A stretch of 5,058 bases of DNA. Source: Actinomycetes bacterium (GTDB taxonomy: Bacteria; Actinomycetota; Thermoleophilia; Solirubrobacterales; Solirubrobacteraceae). Shown piece by piece: positions 1 to 4,712 of the stretch. The first letter of the stretch is position 1. Each line of letters opens with the position of its first letter. Made by a program: the position numbers and the translations under genes. The notes under the pieces were generated by a model, which made no database searches, was not told where the DNA came from, and saw only the letters and a program-made list of their open reading frames with translations. The stretch lies in the NCBI GenBank assembly GCA_023405705.1, contig JAEXXR010000307.1, positions 1-5,058 of the forward strand, read 5' to 3'.

Positions 1-1
1 G

Positions 2-130
2 AAGGCGGTCGTGCGGACGCTCGACCGCGACGACGCCGCCGCGCTCGCGCACGCCGCGCTGGCGGCCGACTCGGCCGCCGCCGTGCGCGACCTCGTGGTT
101 TCCGATCGCGGCGCTCCGGGCACGGCCTGA
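2..130 (+). CDS. Partial: C-terminal end of a PTS enzyme I-like (phosphoenolpyruvate-protein phosphotransferase) protein
   Basis: An open frame enters from the left edge and ends at TGA 128-130, giving 42 residues: KAVVRTLDRDDAAALAHA, then an Ala-rich helix and ADSAAAVRDLV near the end. The pattern 'K..VR.LD...A..LA..AL...S...VR.L' is how enzyme I of the sugar phosphotransferase system usually finishes: the helix after the PEP-binding TIM barrel, which starts just after an 'IP.vK' segment. Enzyme I is a cytoplasmic protein that takes phosphate from PEP and passes it to HPr. The catalytic His and PEP-binding barrel lie outside the window, so the assignment rests on the C-terminal helix alone. 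The next gene begins 28 bp downstream on the same strand and may be co-transcribed. A different PEP-utilising enzyme or an unrelated Ala-rich protein cannot be excluded. Confidence 0.55.
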   Translation, partial: KAVVRTLDRDDAAALAHAALAADSAAAVRDLVVSDRGAPGTA

Positions 131-144
131 GGACGCCAACGACC

Positions 145-151
145 GGAAGGA
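145..151 (+). promoter_or_regulatory. Ribosome binding site of the HesB-like gene
   Basis: GGAAGGA lies 7 nt before the GTG at 159. It is a good Shine-Dalgarno match and fixes this GTG as the start. No comparable motif precedes the three minus-strand genes that begin at 1582, 3051 and 3748. Confidence 0.8.
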
Positions 152-158
152 GCACCTC

Positions 159-452
159 GTGCTCACCATCACCGAGACCGCGGCCGAAGCGATCCGGGGC
201 ATCGTCGCATCGCCGGAGATCCCAGACGGTGCAGGCATCCGCATCGCCACCAAGCCAGGCGCGGAGCAGAGCGGCATGCTCGAGGTCAGCGTCGCCGACG
301 TCCCGGCCGAGTCCGACCAGGTGCTCGACGAGCAGGGCGCGCGCGTCTTCGTCGACGAGCATGCGATCGACCTGCTCGACGACAAGCTGCTCGACGCCGA
401 GATCGACGGCCAGCGCGTCGGCTTCTCGATCGCCGAGCAACGCCCGCTGTAG
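159..452 (+). CDS. HesB/IscA-fold (Fe-S biogenesis domain) small protein without cysteines
   Basis: This is a 97-residue acidic cytoplasmic protein with a GTG start and a clear Shine-Dalgarno sequence. It opens with MLTITETAAEAIRGIV, the usual first strand and helix of A-type Fe-S carriers (IscA/HesB). It continues with GIRIATKPGAEQSG at residues 26-39, where the family normally has G.RI...GGCSG. The later segment VFVDEHAIDLLDDKLLDAEIDG (residues 63-84) matches the family's 'v.vD..s...L.g..iDy' region. The length is near that of IscA (about 107). The protein has no cysteine at all, so it lacks the Cys near residue 35 and the C-terminal CGC pair that bind iron or clusters; the C-terminus ends at SIAEQRPL instead. 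Related actinobacterial proteins are often labelled 'HesB' or 'adhesin'. A classical cluster-carrier role is unlikely and the real function is unknown. It may be co-transcribed with the upstream enzyme I-like gene. Confidence 0.8.
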   Translation: MLTITETAAEAIRGIVASPEIPDGAGIRIATKPGAEQSGMLEVSVADVPAESDQVLDEQGARVFVDEHAIDLLDDKLLDAEIDGQRVGFSIAEQRPL

Positions 453-460
453 CGCGGGCG
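441..460. terminator. Hairpin over the HesB-like stop codon
   Basis: CGCCCGC (441-447) pairs perfectly with GCGGGCG (454-460) around a 6-nt loop that contains the TAG stop. There is no T-tract on either strand. The position between two convergent genes suits a bidirectional stop, but GC-rich inverted repeats of this length are common in such DNA. Confidence 0.35.
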
Positions 461-477
461 CGCACGCGGCCGAGCGA

Positions 478-498
478 GCGCGCTCCGTCTGAGCGCGC
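478..498. terminator. Second hairpin between convergent genes
   Basis: GCGCGCT (478-484) pairs with AGCGCGC (492-498) around a 7-nt loop. It lies between the HesB-like stop (452) and the transporter stop (507), so it could end transcripts from both sides. No T-tract follows. Confidence 0.35.
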
Positions 499-506
499 CG
501 TCGCGC

Positions 507-1271
507 CTAGCGCGTCAGCAGCTGGGAGATCGCGATCAGGCCGACGCAGACGATCACGGCGCGCAGGACGTTCGGCGGCAGGCGGCGGCCTATGCGGGCG
601 CCGACCTGGCCGCCGACCGCCGAGCCGGCCGCGATCAGCCCCACCGCCTCCCAGGCGACGTCGGCGATGAAGAGGAAGACGATCCCGGCGACGAGGTTGA
701 CGATCGTCGCCAGCACGTTCTTGAGCGCGTTGACGCGCTGGAGCGACTCGTCGATCGCGATGCCGAAGATCGCCATCAGCAGGATCCCCTGCGCGGCGCC
801 GAAGTAGCCGCCGTAGACGCCGGTCAGCCAGCCGAGCAGGAGCGTGAGCGGGCCGCCGTCACCGCGCGGCGGGCCGTCCGGGTCGCGGCGGGCGGCGAGC
901 CAGCCAGACAGGCGCGGCTGGAAGATCACCAGCACGAGCGCGATCGCGATCATCGCCGGGACGATCGCGTCGAACGCCTCCGACGGCAGCACGAACAGCA
1001 GCAGCGCGCCGACCGTCCCGCCGAGCAGCGAGGCGGTGCCGTAGCGGACGATCCGCCGCTTCTGGCCGCTCAGCTCGCGACGGTAGCCCCACGTCCCCGA
1101 CAGCGAGCCGGGCACGAGGCCGAGCGAGTTGGAGACGTTGGCGGTGATCGGCGAGAAGCCGACGGCGAGCAGCGTCGGGAAGGTGATCAGCGTGCCGCTG
1201 CCGACCACGGTGTTGATCGTCCCGGCGGCGACGCCGGCCGCCAGCACCATCAGCGCCTCGAGCGGCGTCAC
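507..1271 (-). CDS. TauE/SafE family (sulfite exporter-type) membrane transporter
   Basis: This is a 254-residue, strongly hydrophobic protein with about seven or eight likely membrane segments, in two homologous halves as the family requires. Half one has GTINTVVGSGTLITFP (residues 17-32), then the loop SPITANVSNSLGLVPG (40-55). Half two has GVYGGYFGAAQGILLM (151-166), then SLQRVNALKNVLATIVN (176-192). A polar loop around residues 126-141 links the halves. The paired 'G..G...G.GG' and 'N.....G' motifs identify TauE/SafE (DUF81) permeases, plasma-membrane proteins linked to export of sulfite, sulfoacetate or other organic anions; the substrate cannot be read from sequence. The GTG start overlaps the stop of the GroES-like gene by 4 bp (GTGA), and no Shine-Dalgarno sequence is evident, so translation is probably coupled. 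No sulfur-oxidation genes adjoin it, although a sulfotransferase gene lies about 2.6 kb away. Confidence 0.85.
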   Translation of the reverse strand: MTPLEALMVLAAGVAAGTINTVVGSGTLITFPTLLAVGFSPITANVSNSLGLVPGSLSGTWGYRRELSGQKRRIVRYGTASLLGGTVGALLLFVLPSEAFDAIVPAMIAIALVLVIFQPRLSGWLAARRDPDGPPRGDGGPLTLLLGWLTGVYGGYFGAAQGILLMAIFGIAIDESLQRVNALKNVLATIVNLVAGIVFLFIADVAWEAVGLIAAGSAVGGQVGARIGRRLPPNVLRAVIVCVGLIAISQLLTR

Positions 1272-1582
1272 TCAGGCACGTGCACCGGTTCGAGCACGCC
1301 GAGCAGCTCGCCGACGCGGCAGACGAGCAGCCGCTCCTCGTCGACCTCGACCCACGCGCCGGCGGAGGCCGGGAAGACGACGTGGTCGCCGGGTCTGACG
1401 GGCATCGTCACGCCGACGTGCTGCCACCAGTCGAGTCCTTCGCCGACGGCGAGGACGATGCCGTGCTGGGGCGGCGGCTCGTGGGTGCCCGCCGGAACGA
1501 GCAGGCCCGAGTCGCGGACGCGATCGGGCTCGAGCTCCTTGATGACGACCCGGTCGAAGAGCGGGCGAAGCTGATTGCGCAC
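1268..1582 (-). CDS. GroES-like (Cpn10) co-chaperonin
   Basis: With the GTG at 1580-1582 as start, the product has 104 residues, close to the 95-100 of GroES. It begins LRPLFDRVVIKELE (residues 5-18), the standard Cpn10 first strand. The mobile-loop region reads DSGLLVP (24-30), with the hydrophobic triad that contacts GroEL. Next come GIVLAVGEG (41-49), PVRPGDHVVFP (61-71) and VEVDEERLLVCRVGELLGVL (78-97), all in the family order. Seven GroES subunits normally cap GroEL in the cytoplasm. No groEL lies in the window, and the loop tip (PAGTHEPPP) differs from typical GroES, so this may be a secondary paralogue. An upstream GTG (1696) would add 38 residues, but that stretch shows no GroES similarity and would span a strong hairpin, so I reject it. 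Its stop overlaps the start of the transporter gene. Confidence 0.85.
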   Translation of the reverse strand: MRNQLRPLFDRVVIKELEPDRVRDSGLLVPAGTHEPPPQHGIVLAVGEGLDWWQHVGVTMPVRPGDHVVFPASAGAWVEVDEERLLVCRVGELLGVLEPVHVPE

Positions 1583-1589
1583 GGCGGAA

Positions 1590-1595
1590 AGGATA
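1590..1595 (-). promoter_or_regulatory. Candidate -10 box for a leaderless GroES-like/transporter transcript
   Basis: On the minus strand TATCCT is followed by 7 nt and then the GTG start. No Shine-Dalgarno sequence is present. This is the geometry expected of an actinobacterial leaderless promoter, with transcription beginning at the start codon. No -35 match is seen at normal spacing, because that region is occupied by a GC hairpin. Confidence 0.4.
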
Positions 1596-1623
1596 CGAGC
1601 CGCCGCCTGATGGCGGCGGCTCG
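1596..1623 (-). terminator. Strong hairpin: likely terminator of the HtrA-like gene
   Basis: A perfect 12-bp inverted repeat has arms CGAGCCGCCGCC (1596-1607) and GGCGGCGGCTCG (1612-1623) around the 4-nt loop TGAT. On the minus strand it is followed by TATCCTTTCC, a weak pyrimidine tail. It lies 124 bp past the protease stop and 13 bp before the GroES-like start, so it could separate the two transcripts. It might instead be a 5' structure if the RNA reads through. Confidence 0.6.
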
Positions 1624-1644
1624 CGCTCTCCTCCCAGATGCGCT

Positions 1645-1669
1645 CCCGACAGCGGGGGAGGTTGTCGGG
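1645..1669 (-). terminator. Weaker hairpin downstream of the HtrA-like gene
   Basis: CCCGACA (1645-1651) pairs with TGTCGGG (1663-1669) around an 11-nt loop. It lies between the protease stop and the 12-bp hairpin, and may act as an accessory terminator. No T-tract is present. Confidence 0.3.
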
Positions 1670-1746
1670 TGCGCGGTCTTCCGCTCCGTCCGGCACGGGG
1701 GGTTGCGAGCGGTCCGGAGCGAGAAGTCTTCGTGTGCTTCAGGCGG

Positions 1747-3051
1747 TTACGGGATCAGCTGCTCCAGCAGGTCCCGCGGGTCGATCTGCTGCTGCGGCTG
1801 GCTGGGCTGCTGCTGCGGATCGGCCTGGCCGTACGGGTCGGCCGGCTGACCGCCCTGGCCGTAGGGATCGGCCGGGTCCGTCTGCTGGCCGCCGCCCTGG
1901 CCGTACGGATCGGCCGGGTCGACGGGCTGCTGCGGGTCGCTCGGCTGCGTCGGGTCGGCCTGGGACTGAGACTGCGCGGCGCCGGCCTGGGCCGGCTGCT
2001 CGCCGAGCGTCACGGTCAGCTTCTCCTCGCCGCTGCCGCGTCTGACGGTCAGCTCGATCGAGTCGCCGACCTGCTTGCCGTTGACGAGCGTCGAGAGCGC
2101 CTCGGGCGAGGCGACGGGCTGGCCGTCGAAGCCGACGATCACGTCCCCGGCCTGCACGCCGGCATCGGCCGCCGGTCCGCCGTCGGTGACGGCGCCCACC
2201 AGTGCGCCGTTGCCGCTCTCGCTCGCGCCCATCTGGACGCCGAGGTAGGCGTGCTTCACCTCGCCGTGCCGTTCCAACTGCTCCACGACGTTCTTGACGG
2301 TGTTCGACGGAGCGGCGAAGCCGATGCCGACGTTGCCCTCGCTGGACGACGAGCCGGTGAGGATCTGCGAGTTGACGCCGATCACGTGCCCCTGCGCGTC
2401 GAGCAGCGGACCGCCCGAGTTGCCGGGGTTGATCGGGGCGTCGGTCTGCACGACGCCGTCGATCGAGTAGCCGTTGGGCGCGGTGATCTGACGGTCGAGC
2501 GCCGACACGACGCCCGTCGTCAGGGTGCGGTCGAGCCCGAACGGGTTGCCGATCGCGAAGGTGGCGTCGCCGACCTCGAGCTTGGAGGAGTCGGCGAACT
2601 CCAGCGGCTTGAGGCCGCTCGCGGAGCTGGCCTTCAGCAGCGCGATGTCGGTCGACTCGTCGACCCCGACGACCTCGGCCGGCTGGCTCTCGCCGTCGCC
2701 GATCTTGATCGAGACGGAGGTCGCGCCGTTGACGACGTGGGCGTTGGTGACGATCAGCCCGTCGCTGGAGACGACGAAGCCCGACCCGGTCGCCTCGCCG
2801 CTCTGCCCCTGCTCGCTGACGTGCGAGGAGATGAAGACGACGGAGTCCTTGGCGAGGTCGTAGACCTGCTTGGCGCTGAGGCCGCTGGAGGAGTCGGTCG
2901 CGACGTTGACCTGTCTGGGCTGCGCGGTGGCCGGCGTGACGACGGTCTTCGTCGAGCCGCCGTCACCGGCGACGCTCACGACCGCTGCGCCGCCCGCGGC
3001 GCCGAGGACGGCTGCCGCGGCGAGGGTGACGATTGCTCTTGGCGTGTTCAT
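1747..3051 (-). CDS. HtrA/DegP-type trypsin-like serine protease with PDZ domain and Pro/Gln-rich tail
   Basis: This 434-residue protein starts with a short basic N-terminus and a hydrophobic segment (residues 6-29), either an uncleaved anchor or a signal peptide. That places the protease outside the membrane. The trypsin-like domain spans about residues 60-260 and has a complete triad: His105 in TNAHVV, Asp135 in STDIALLK and Ser212 in INPGNSGGPLL. GNPFGL (168-173) and GIGFAAP (242-248) are further HtrA motifs. One PDZ domain (about 266-350) has YLGV and AGVQAGDVIVGFDGQPV. HtrA proteases degrade or refold damaged envelope proteins. The tail (354-434) is low complexity, rich in Pro, Gln, Asp and Gly, with three PADPYGQ repeats; this is not part of the HtrA core. 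No Shine-Dalgarno sequence precedes the ATG, but a promoter-like sequence with a palindrome does. The gene appears to be expressed on its own, with hairpins downstream. Confidence 0.95.
   Translation of the reverse strand: MNTPRAIVTLAAAAVLGAAGGAAVVSVAGDGGSTKTVVTPATAQPRQVNVATDSSSGLSAKQVYDLAKDSVVFISSHVSEQGQSGEATGSGFVVSSDGLIVTNAHVVNGATSVSIKIGDGESQPAEVVGVDESTDIALLKASSASGLKPLEFADSSKLEVGDATFAIGNPFGLDRTLTTGVVSALDRQITAPNGYSIDGVVQTDAPINPGNSGGPLLDAQGHVIGVNSQILTGSSSSEGNVGIGFAAPSNTVKNVVEQLERHGEVKHAYLGVQMGASESGNGALVGAVTDGGPAADAGVQAGDVIVGFDGQPVASPEALSTLVNGKQVGDSIELTVRRGSGEEKLTVTLGEQPAQAGAAQSQSQADPTQPSDPQQPVDPADPYGQGGGQQTDPADPYGQGGQPADPYGQADPQQQPSQPQQQIDPRDLLEQLIP
1825..1917 (-). repeat. Three imperfect 21-bp repeats encoding PADPYGQ in the protease tail
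   Basis: Copies lie at 1825-1845, 1855-1875 and 1897-1917 (plus-strand form CTGGCCGTACGGATCGGCCGG, with one or two differences). They encode PADPYGQ at residues 403-409, 393-399 and 379-385. The spacings of 30 and 42 bp are multiples of three, so changes in copy number would keep the frame. Confidence 0.85.
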
Positions 3052-3056
3052 GACGA

Positions 3057-3078
3057 TCAGGATGCAGGCGCATCCTGA
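3057..3078. promoter_or_regulatory. 22-bp palindrome: candidate operator of the HtrA-like gene
   Basis: TCAGGATGC (3057-3065) and GCATCCTGA (3070-3078) form a perfect 9-bp inverted repeat around the 4-nt centre AGGC. It ends 5 bp before the ATG codon and overlaps the proposed -10 box. This fits a binding site for a dimeric repressor, or a hairpin if transcription starts upstream. It does not match CIRCE or HAIR heat-shock elements. Confidence 0.55.
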
Positions 3079-3086
3079 GCCGTCAC
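3059..3086 (-). promoter_or_regulatory. Candidate promoter of the HtrA-like gene
   Basis: On the minus strand the -35 box is GTGACG (3081-3086, 4 of 6 to TTGACA), followed by a 16-bp spacer and the -10 box CATCCT (3059-3064). Seven nt then separate it from the ATG. The transcript would be leaderless, in keeping with the missing Shine-Dalgarno sequence. An alternative pairing is TTGGAC with CAGGAT further upstream, which would leave a short leader containing the palindrome. Confidence 0.4.
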
Positions 3087-3112
3087 TGAACGGAGTCCAA
3101 GCGGTCGCTAAA

Positions 3113-3161
3113 GGGTCCTAAGAAGAAGCTGAACGGCGCCGCACGGGCGGCTGAAGGACCC
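3113..3161 (-). terminator. Candidate compound terminator of the alpha/beta hydrolase gene
   Basis: On the minus strand GGGTCCT (3161-3155) pairs with AGGACCC (3119-3113), which is followed by TTT. Inside it lies a smaller hairpin, GCCGC/GCGGC at 3138-3151. It begins 5 bp past the hydrolase stop and finishes upstream of the protease promoter. The long loop makes this tentative. Confidence 0.35.
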
Positions 3162-3166
3162 CGCCC

Positions 3167-3748
3167 TCACCCCAGCCAGCCGCCGCCGAGGAAGCGCTCG
3201 ACGTGCTTGGTGACCTTCTTCAGCGACCCCAGCGAGGTGAACGGCTCGCCGGGGACCTGGAGGCTGTGGTCGTGCTCGACCAGCTCCAGCTGCGAGAGCA
3301 GCGCGCTCGACGGGACCTTCTGCGGCTGCCAGGTCGGGTCGGCGGTGCCGCCGACGATCAGGAAGGGCGCGGTCGCGCGCGCGAGCGCGGCGCGCACGTT
3401 CGCGCGGTCCAGCAGCGGCGTCAGCCAGATCGCGGGCAGCTCGCGGTCGGCGGCGAGGTCGGCGACGTCGCTGGCGAGCGACTTGCCGACCACGACCGTC
3501 GTCGGCGCCGGCTGGTGGTCGAGCGCCCGCTGCGCGCGGTCGCGGACCCACGCGAACGGGTCCTCTCCGGCCGGCGGCTCGTCGAGCACCTCGAGCACGC
3601 CGAAGCCCTTCGCGAGCGCCACTTCGCGGACGAACCACAGCAACGGGGCCCGCGTCGGGTAGCGTGCGCCCGGCAGGATCACCACGCGCCGCTCGGCCTC
3701 CGGCCGGTGGAACGCGACGGGGAAGGCTTCGGGCTCGTGGGTCGCCAT
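3167..3748 (-). CDS. Small alpha/beta hydrolase of unknown substrate
   Basis: This is a 193-residue soluble protein with an ATG start. It begins with a strand and oxyanion-type turn, VVILPGARYPTRAPLL (residues 22-37). The nucleophile elbow is VVVGKSLAS (85-93) with Ser90. The acid is Asp137 in FLIVGGTADPTW (129-140), and the base is His161 in VEHDHSLQVPG (157-167). The order Ser-Asp-His and these contexts fit a minimal, lidless alpha/beta hydrolase, similar in layout to the dienelactone hydrolase and KANL3/Tex30-like groups. The protein is shorter than most esterases (250-300 residues), but all three triad residues are present, so it is probably active. It is divergent from the sulfotransferase gene, with 106 bp between the starts. 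There is no Shine-Dalgarno sequence; a -10-like box lies exactly 7 nt before the ATG. Confidence 0.85.
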   Translation of the reverse strand: MATHEPEAFPVAFHRPEAERRVVILPGARYPTRAPLLWFVREVALAKGFGVLEVLDEPPAGEDPFAWVRDRAQRALDHQPAPTTVVVGKSLASDVADLAADRELPAIWLTPLLDRANVRAALARATAPFLIVGGTADPTWQPQKVPSSALLSQLELVEHDHSLQVPGEPFTSLGSLKKVTKHVERFLGGGWLG

Positions 3749-3755
3749 GCGCCGC

Positions 3756-3761
3756 AGCCTA
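3756..3761 (-). promoter_or_regulatory. Candidate -10 box for leaderless hydrolase transcript
   Basis: On the minus strand TAGGCT is followed by GCGGCGC (7 nt) and then the ATG. No Shine-Dalgarno sequence fits in that space. No good -35 match is visible at 16-18 bp upstream. Confidence 0.4.
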
Positions 3762-3841
3762 GAGGAGACCCGTCGAATTCACAGCGGAGAGCCGCAACTG
3801 ACGGCACGCTGCGCGGTTGTGGTGGTCACTCCATACCCCCG

Positions 3842-3849
3842 AGAAGGAG
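3842..3849 (+). promoter_or_regulatory. Ribosome binding site of the sulfotransferase gene
   Basis: AGAAGGAG lies 5 nt before the ATG at 3855. This decides the start in favour of 3855 over the upstream in-frame ATG at 3747, which would add 36 unrelated residues and overlap the divergent gene's start. Confidence 0.85.
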
Positions 3850-3854
3850 CCTGG

Positions 3855-4556
3855 ATGAAGATCATCGGCGCCGGACTGCCGCGGACCGCGACGACGACGC
3901 AGTGGATCGCCCTGAGAATGCTGGGGCTGCCGACTTACCACATGAAGGACATGATGGCCGACCTCAGAAGAGGGGTCGACGTCTGGCGGCGCGCCTACCT
4001 CGGCGAGCAGCCGTGGGACGAGGTCTTCGAGGGCTTCGAGGCGACCGTCGACTGGCCCGCCGCCTACCACTGGCGCGAGCTGATGGACCACTACCCCGAC
4101 GCGAAGATCCTGCTGTCGGTGCGCGACGGCGACGCCTGGGCGAAGTCGATGAACGACACGATCGTCCAGATCTACTTCGGCGACTCCTTCATGCGCGCGA
4201 TGTGCCTGGCCCGCTACCGCATCGACCCCGACTGGGCGGCGTGGATGGACCTGAACATCGACACGTTCTGGAAGGGCCCGCGCGGCACGCTGGCCAACAC
4301 CTTCGGCGAGCGCGACAGACTCGTCGAGGCGATGGAGCGGTGGAACGACGAGGTCAAGTCGACCGTTCCGGCCGACCGCCTGATCGTCTGGAACCCGAAG
4401 GACGGCTGGGAGCCGATCTGCGAGGCGCTGAACCTCCCGGTCCCCTCCGAGCCCCTGCCGCACGCCTTCGACACCGAGATCTTCAAGAGCTCGATCACCG
4501 GCGGCGCGATCCGGGCCGTCAGCGAGTACTGGGCGAAGGCCCACCCGGAGGGCTAG
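3855..4556 (+). CDS. Sulfotransferase family protein (Sulfotransfer_4-like, P-loop/PAPS-binding)
   Basis: This 233-residue cytoplasmic protein opens with KIIGAGLPRTATTT (residues 2-15), the loop that binds the 5'-phosphosulfate part of PAPS. WRRAYLGEQPWDEVFEGF (44-61) and VDWPAAYHWRELMDHYPDAKILLSVRD (65-91) follow. Arg90 and Ser98 in VRDGDAWAKSM are the expected 3'-phosphate contacts. The C-terminal block RLIVWNPKDGWEPICEALNLPVP (175-197) is typical of the Sulfotransfer_4 group. The length agrees with that group (about 210-250). The usual PRTGTTS reads PRTATTT here, a Gly-to-Ala and Ser-to-Thr change in the cofactor loop that may alter or weaken PAPS binding. The acceptor substrate is unknown. 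Four of its 17 arginines use AGA, but AGA also occurs in neighbouring genes, so this is not a sign of transfer. No convincing -10/-35 pair is visible in the 106-bp divergent intergenic region. Confidence 0.85.
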   Translation: MKIIGAGLPRTATTTQWIALRMLGLPTYHMKDMMADLRRGVDVWRRAYLGEQPWDEVFEGFEATVDWPAAYHWRELMDHYPDAKILLSVRDGDAWAKSMNDTIVQIYFGDSFMRAMCLARYRIDPDWAAWMDLNIDTFWKGPRGTLANTFGERDRLVEAMERWNDEVKSTVPADRLIVWNPKDGWEPICEALNLPVPSEPLPHAFDTEIFKSSITGGAIRAVSEYWAKAHPEG

Positions 4557-4584
4557 CCCCTCCTCAGCAGCGTCTGCGCCGACC

Positions 4585-4608
4585 GGCACCCGCAGCCCCG
4601 CGGGTGCC
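4585..4608. terminator. Hairpin downstream of the sulfotransferase gene
   Basis: GGCACCCGC (4585-4593) pairs perfectly with GCGGGTGCC (4600-4608) around a 6-nt loop (AGCCCC). It begins 28 bp after the stop. No T-tract follows, as is common in high-GC actinobacteria. It lies between convergent genes and may stop transcripts from both directions. Confidence 0.6.
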
Positions 4609-4647
4609 CCGGCGTGCAGTGCCGGCAGCGTGCACGTCCAGCGCACG

Positions 4648-4677
4648 TTGACGGCGCGCAGCATAGTGAATTACGTA
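4648..4677 (+). promoter_or_regulatory. Possible plus-strand promoter with overlapping operator
   Basis: TTGACG (4648-4653, 5 of 6 to the -35 consensus) is followed by an 18-bp spacer and TACGTA (4672-4677, a weak -10). The first 13-bp palindrome overlaps the -10 box. No plus-strand gene follows, so the promoter would read antisense into the DUF1963-like gene. A chance match is possible. Confidence 0.25.
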
Positions 4678-4708
4678 GTTACTACGGTACGTTGCGTAGT
4701 TACTACGG
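4674..4708. repeat. Two 13-bp palindromes in 21-bp phase (operator-like)
   Basis: CGTAGTTACTACG occurs at 4674-4686 and again at 4695-4707, and each copy is followed by G. Each is a perfect 6-bp inverted repeat about a central T. The centres are 21 bp apart, two helical turns, so both would face the same side of the DNA. The surrounding 48 bp (4663-4710) are 40% GC in an otherwise very GC-rich window. The pattern is that of a repressor or activator binding site, but it lies between two convergent genes, 5 bp past the stop of the DUF1963-like gene. Confidence 0.8.
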
Positions 4709-4712
4709 AACC

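Noticed and set aside
1583..1696. N-terminal extension of the GroES-like protein from the GTG at 1696
   Set aside because: The extra 38 residues have no GroES similarity, would cover two hairpins, and the GTG at 1582 gives the normal family length.
1669..3078. Long plus-strand open frame (469 codons) opposite the protease gene
   Set aside because: It lies antisense to a clear HtrA gene with intact motifs. Its translation is Arg/Leu/Gly/Asp-rich with no recognisable domain, as expected from the complement of GC-rich coding DNA.
3057..3078. CIRCE or HAIR heat-shock element upstream of the protease
   Set aside because: The arms TCAGGATGC/GCATCCTGA match neither TTAGCACTC-N9-GAGTGCTAA nor CTTGAGT-N7-ACTCAAG.
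3747..3854. N-terminal extension of the sulfotransferase from the ATG at 3747
   Set aside because: A strong Shine-Dalgarno sequence precedes the ATG at 3855, where family similarity begins. The upstream start would overlap the start codon of the divergent gene.
3203..4651. Long plus-strand open frame (482 codons) across the hydrolase and sulfotransferase genes
   Set aside because: It is antisense to the hydrolase and out of frame with the sulfotransferase. The product is Arg-rich without motifs, so it is a high-GC artefact.
3759..4664. Minus-strand open frame (301 codons) starting just after the phased palindromes
   Set aside because: Most of it is antisense to the sulfotransferase and it has no recognisable domain. 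Only the first 36 or so codons are intergenic; a broken remnant or small gene there cannot be excluded but is not supported.
4674..4708. CRISPR repeat pair or transposon end
   Set aside because: There are only two 13-bp units with an 8-bp gap, and no cas gene, transposase or target duplication is visible.
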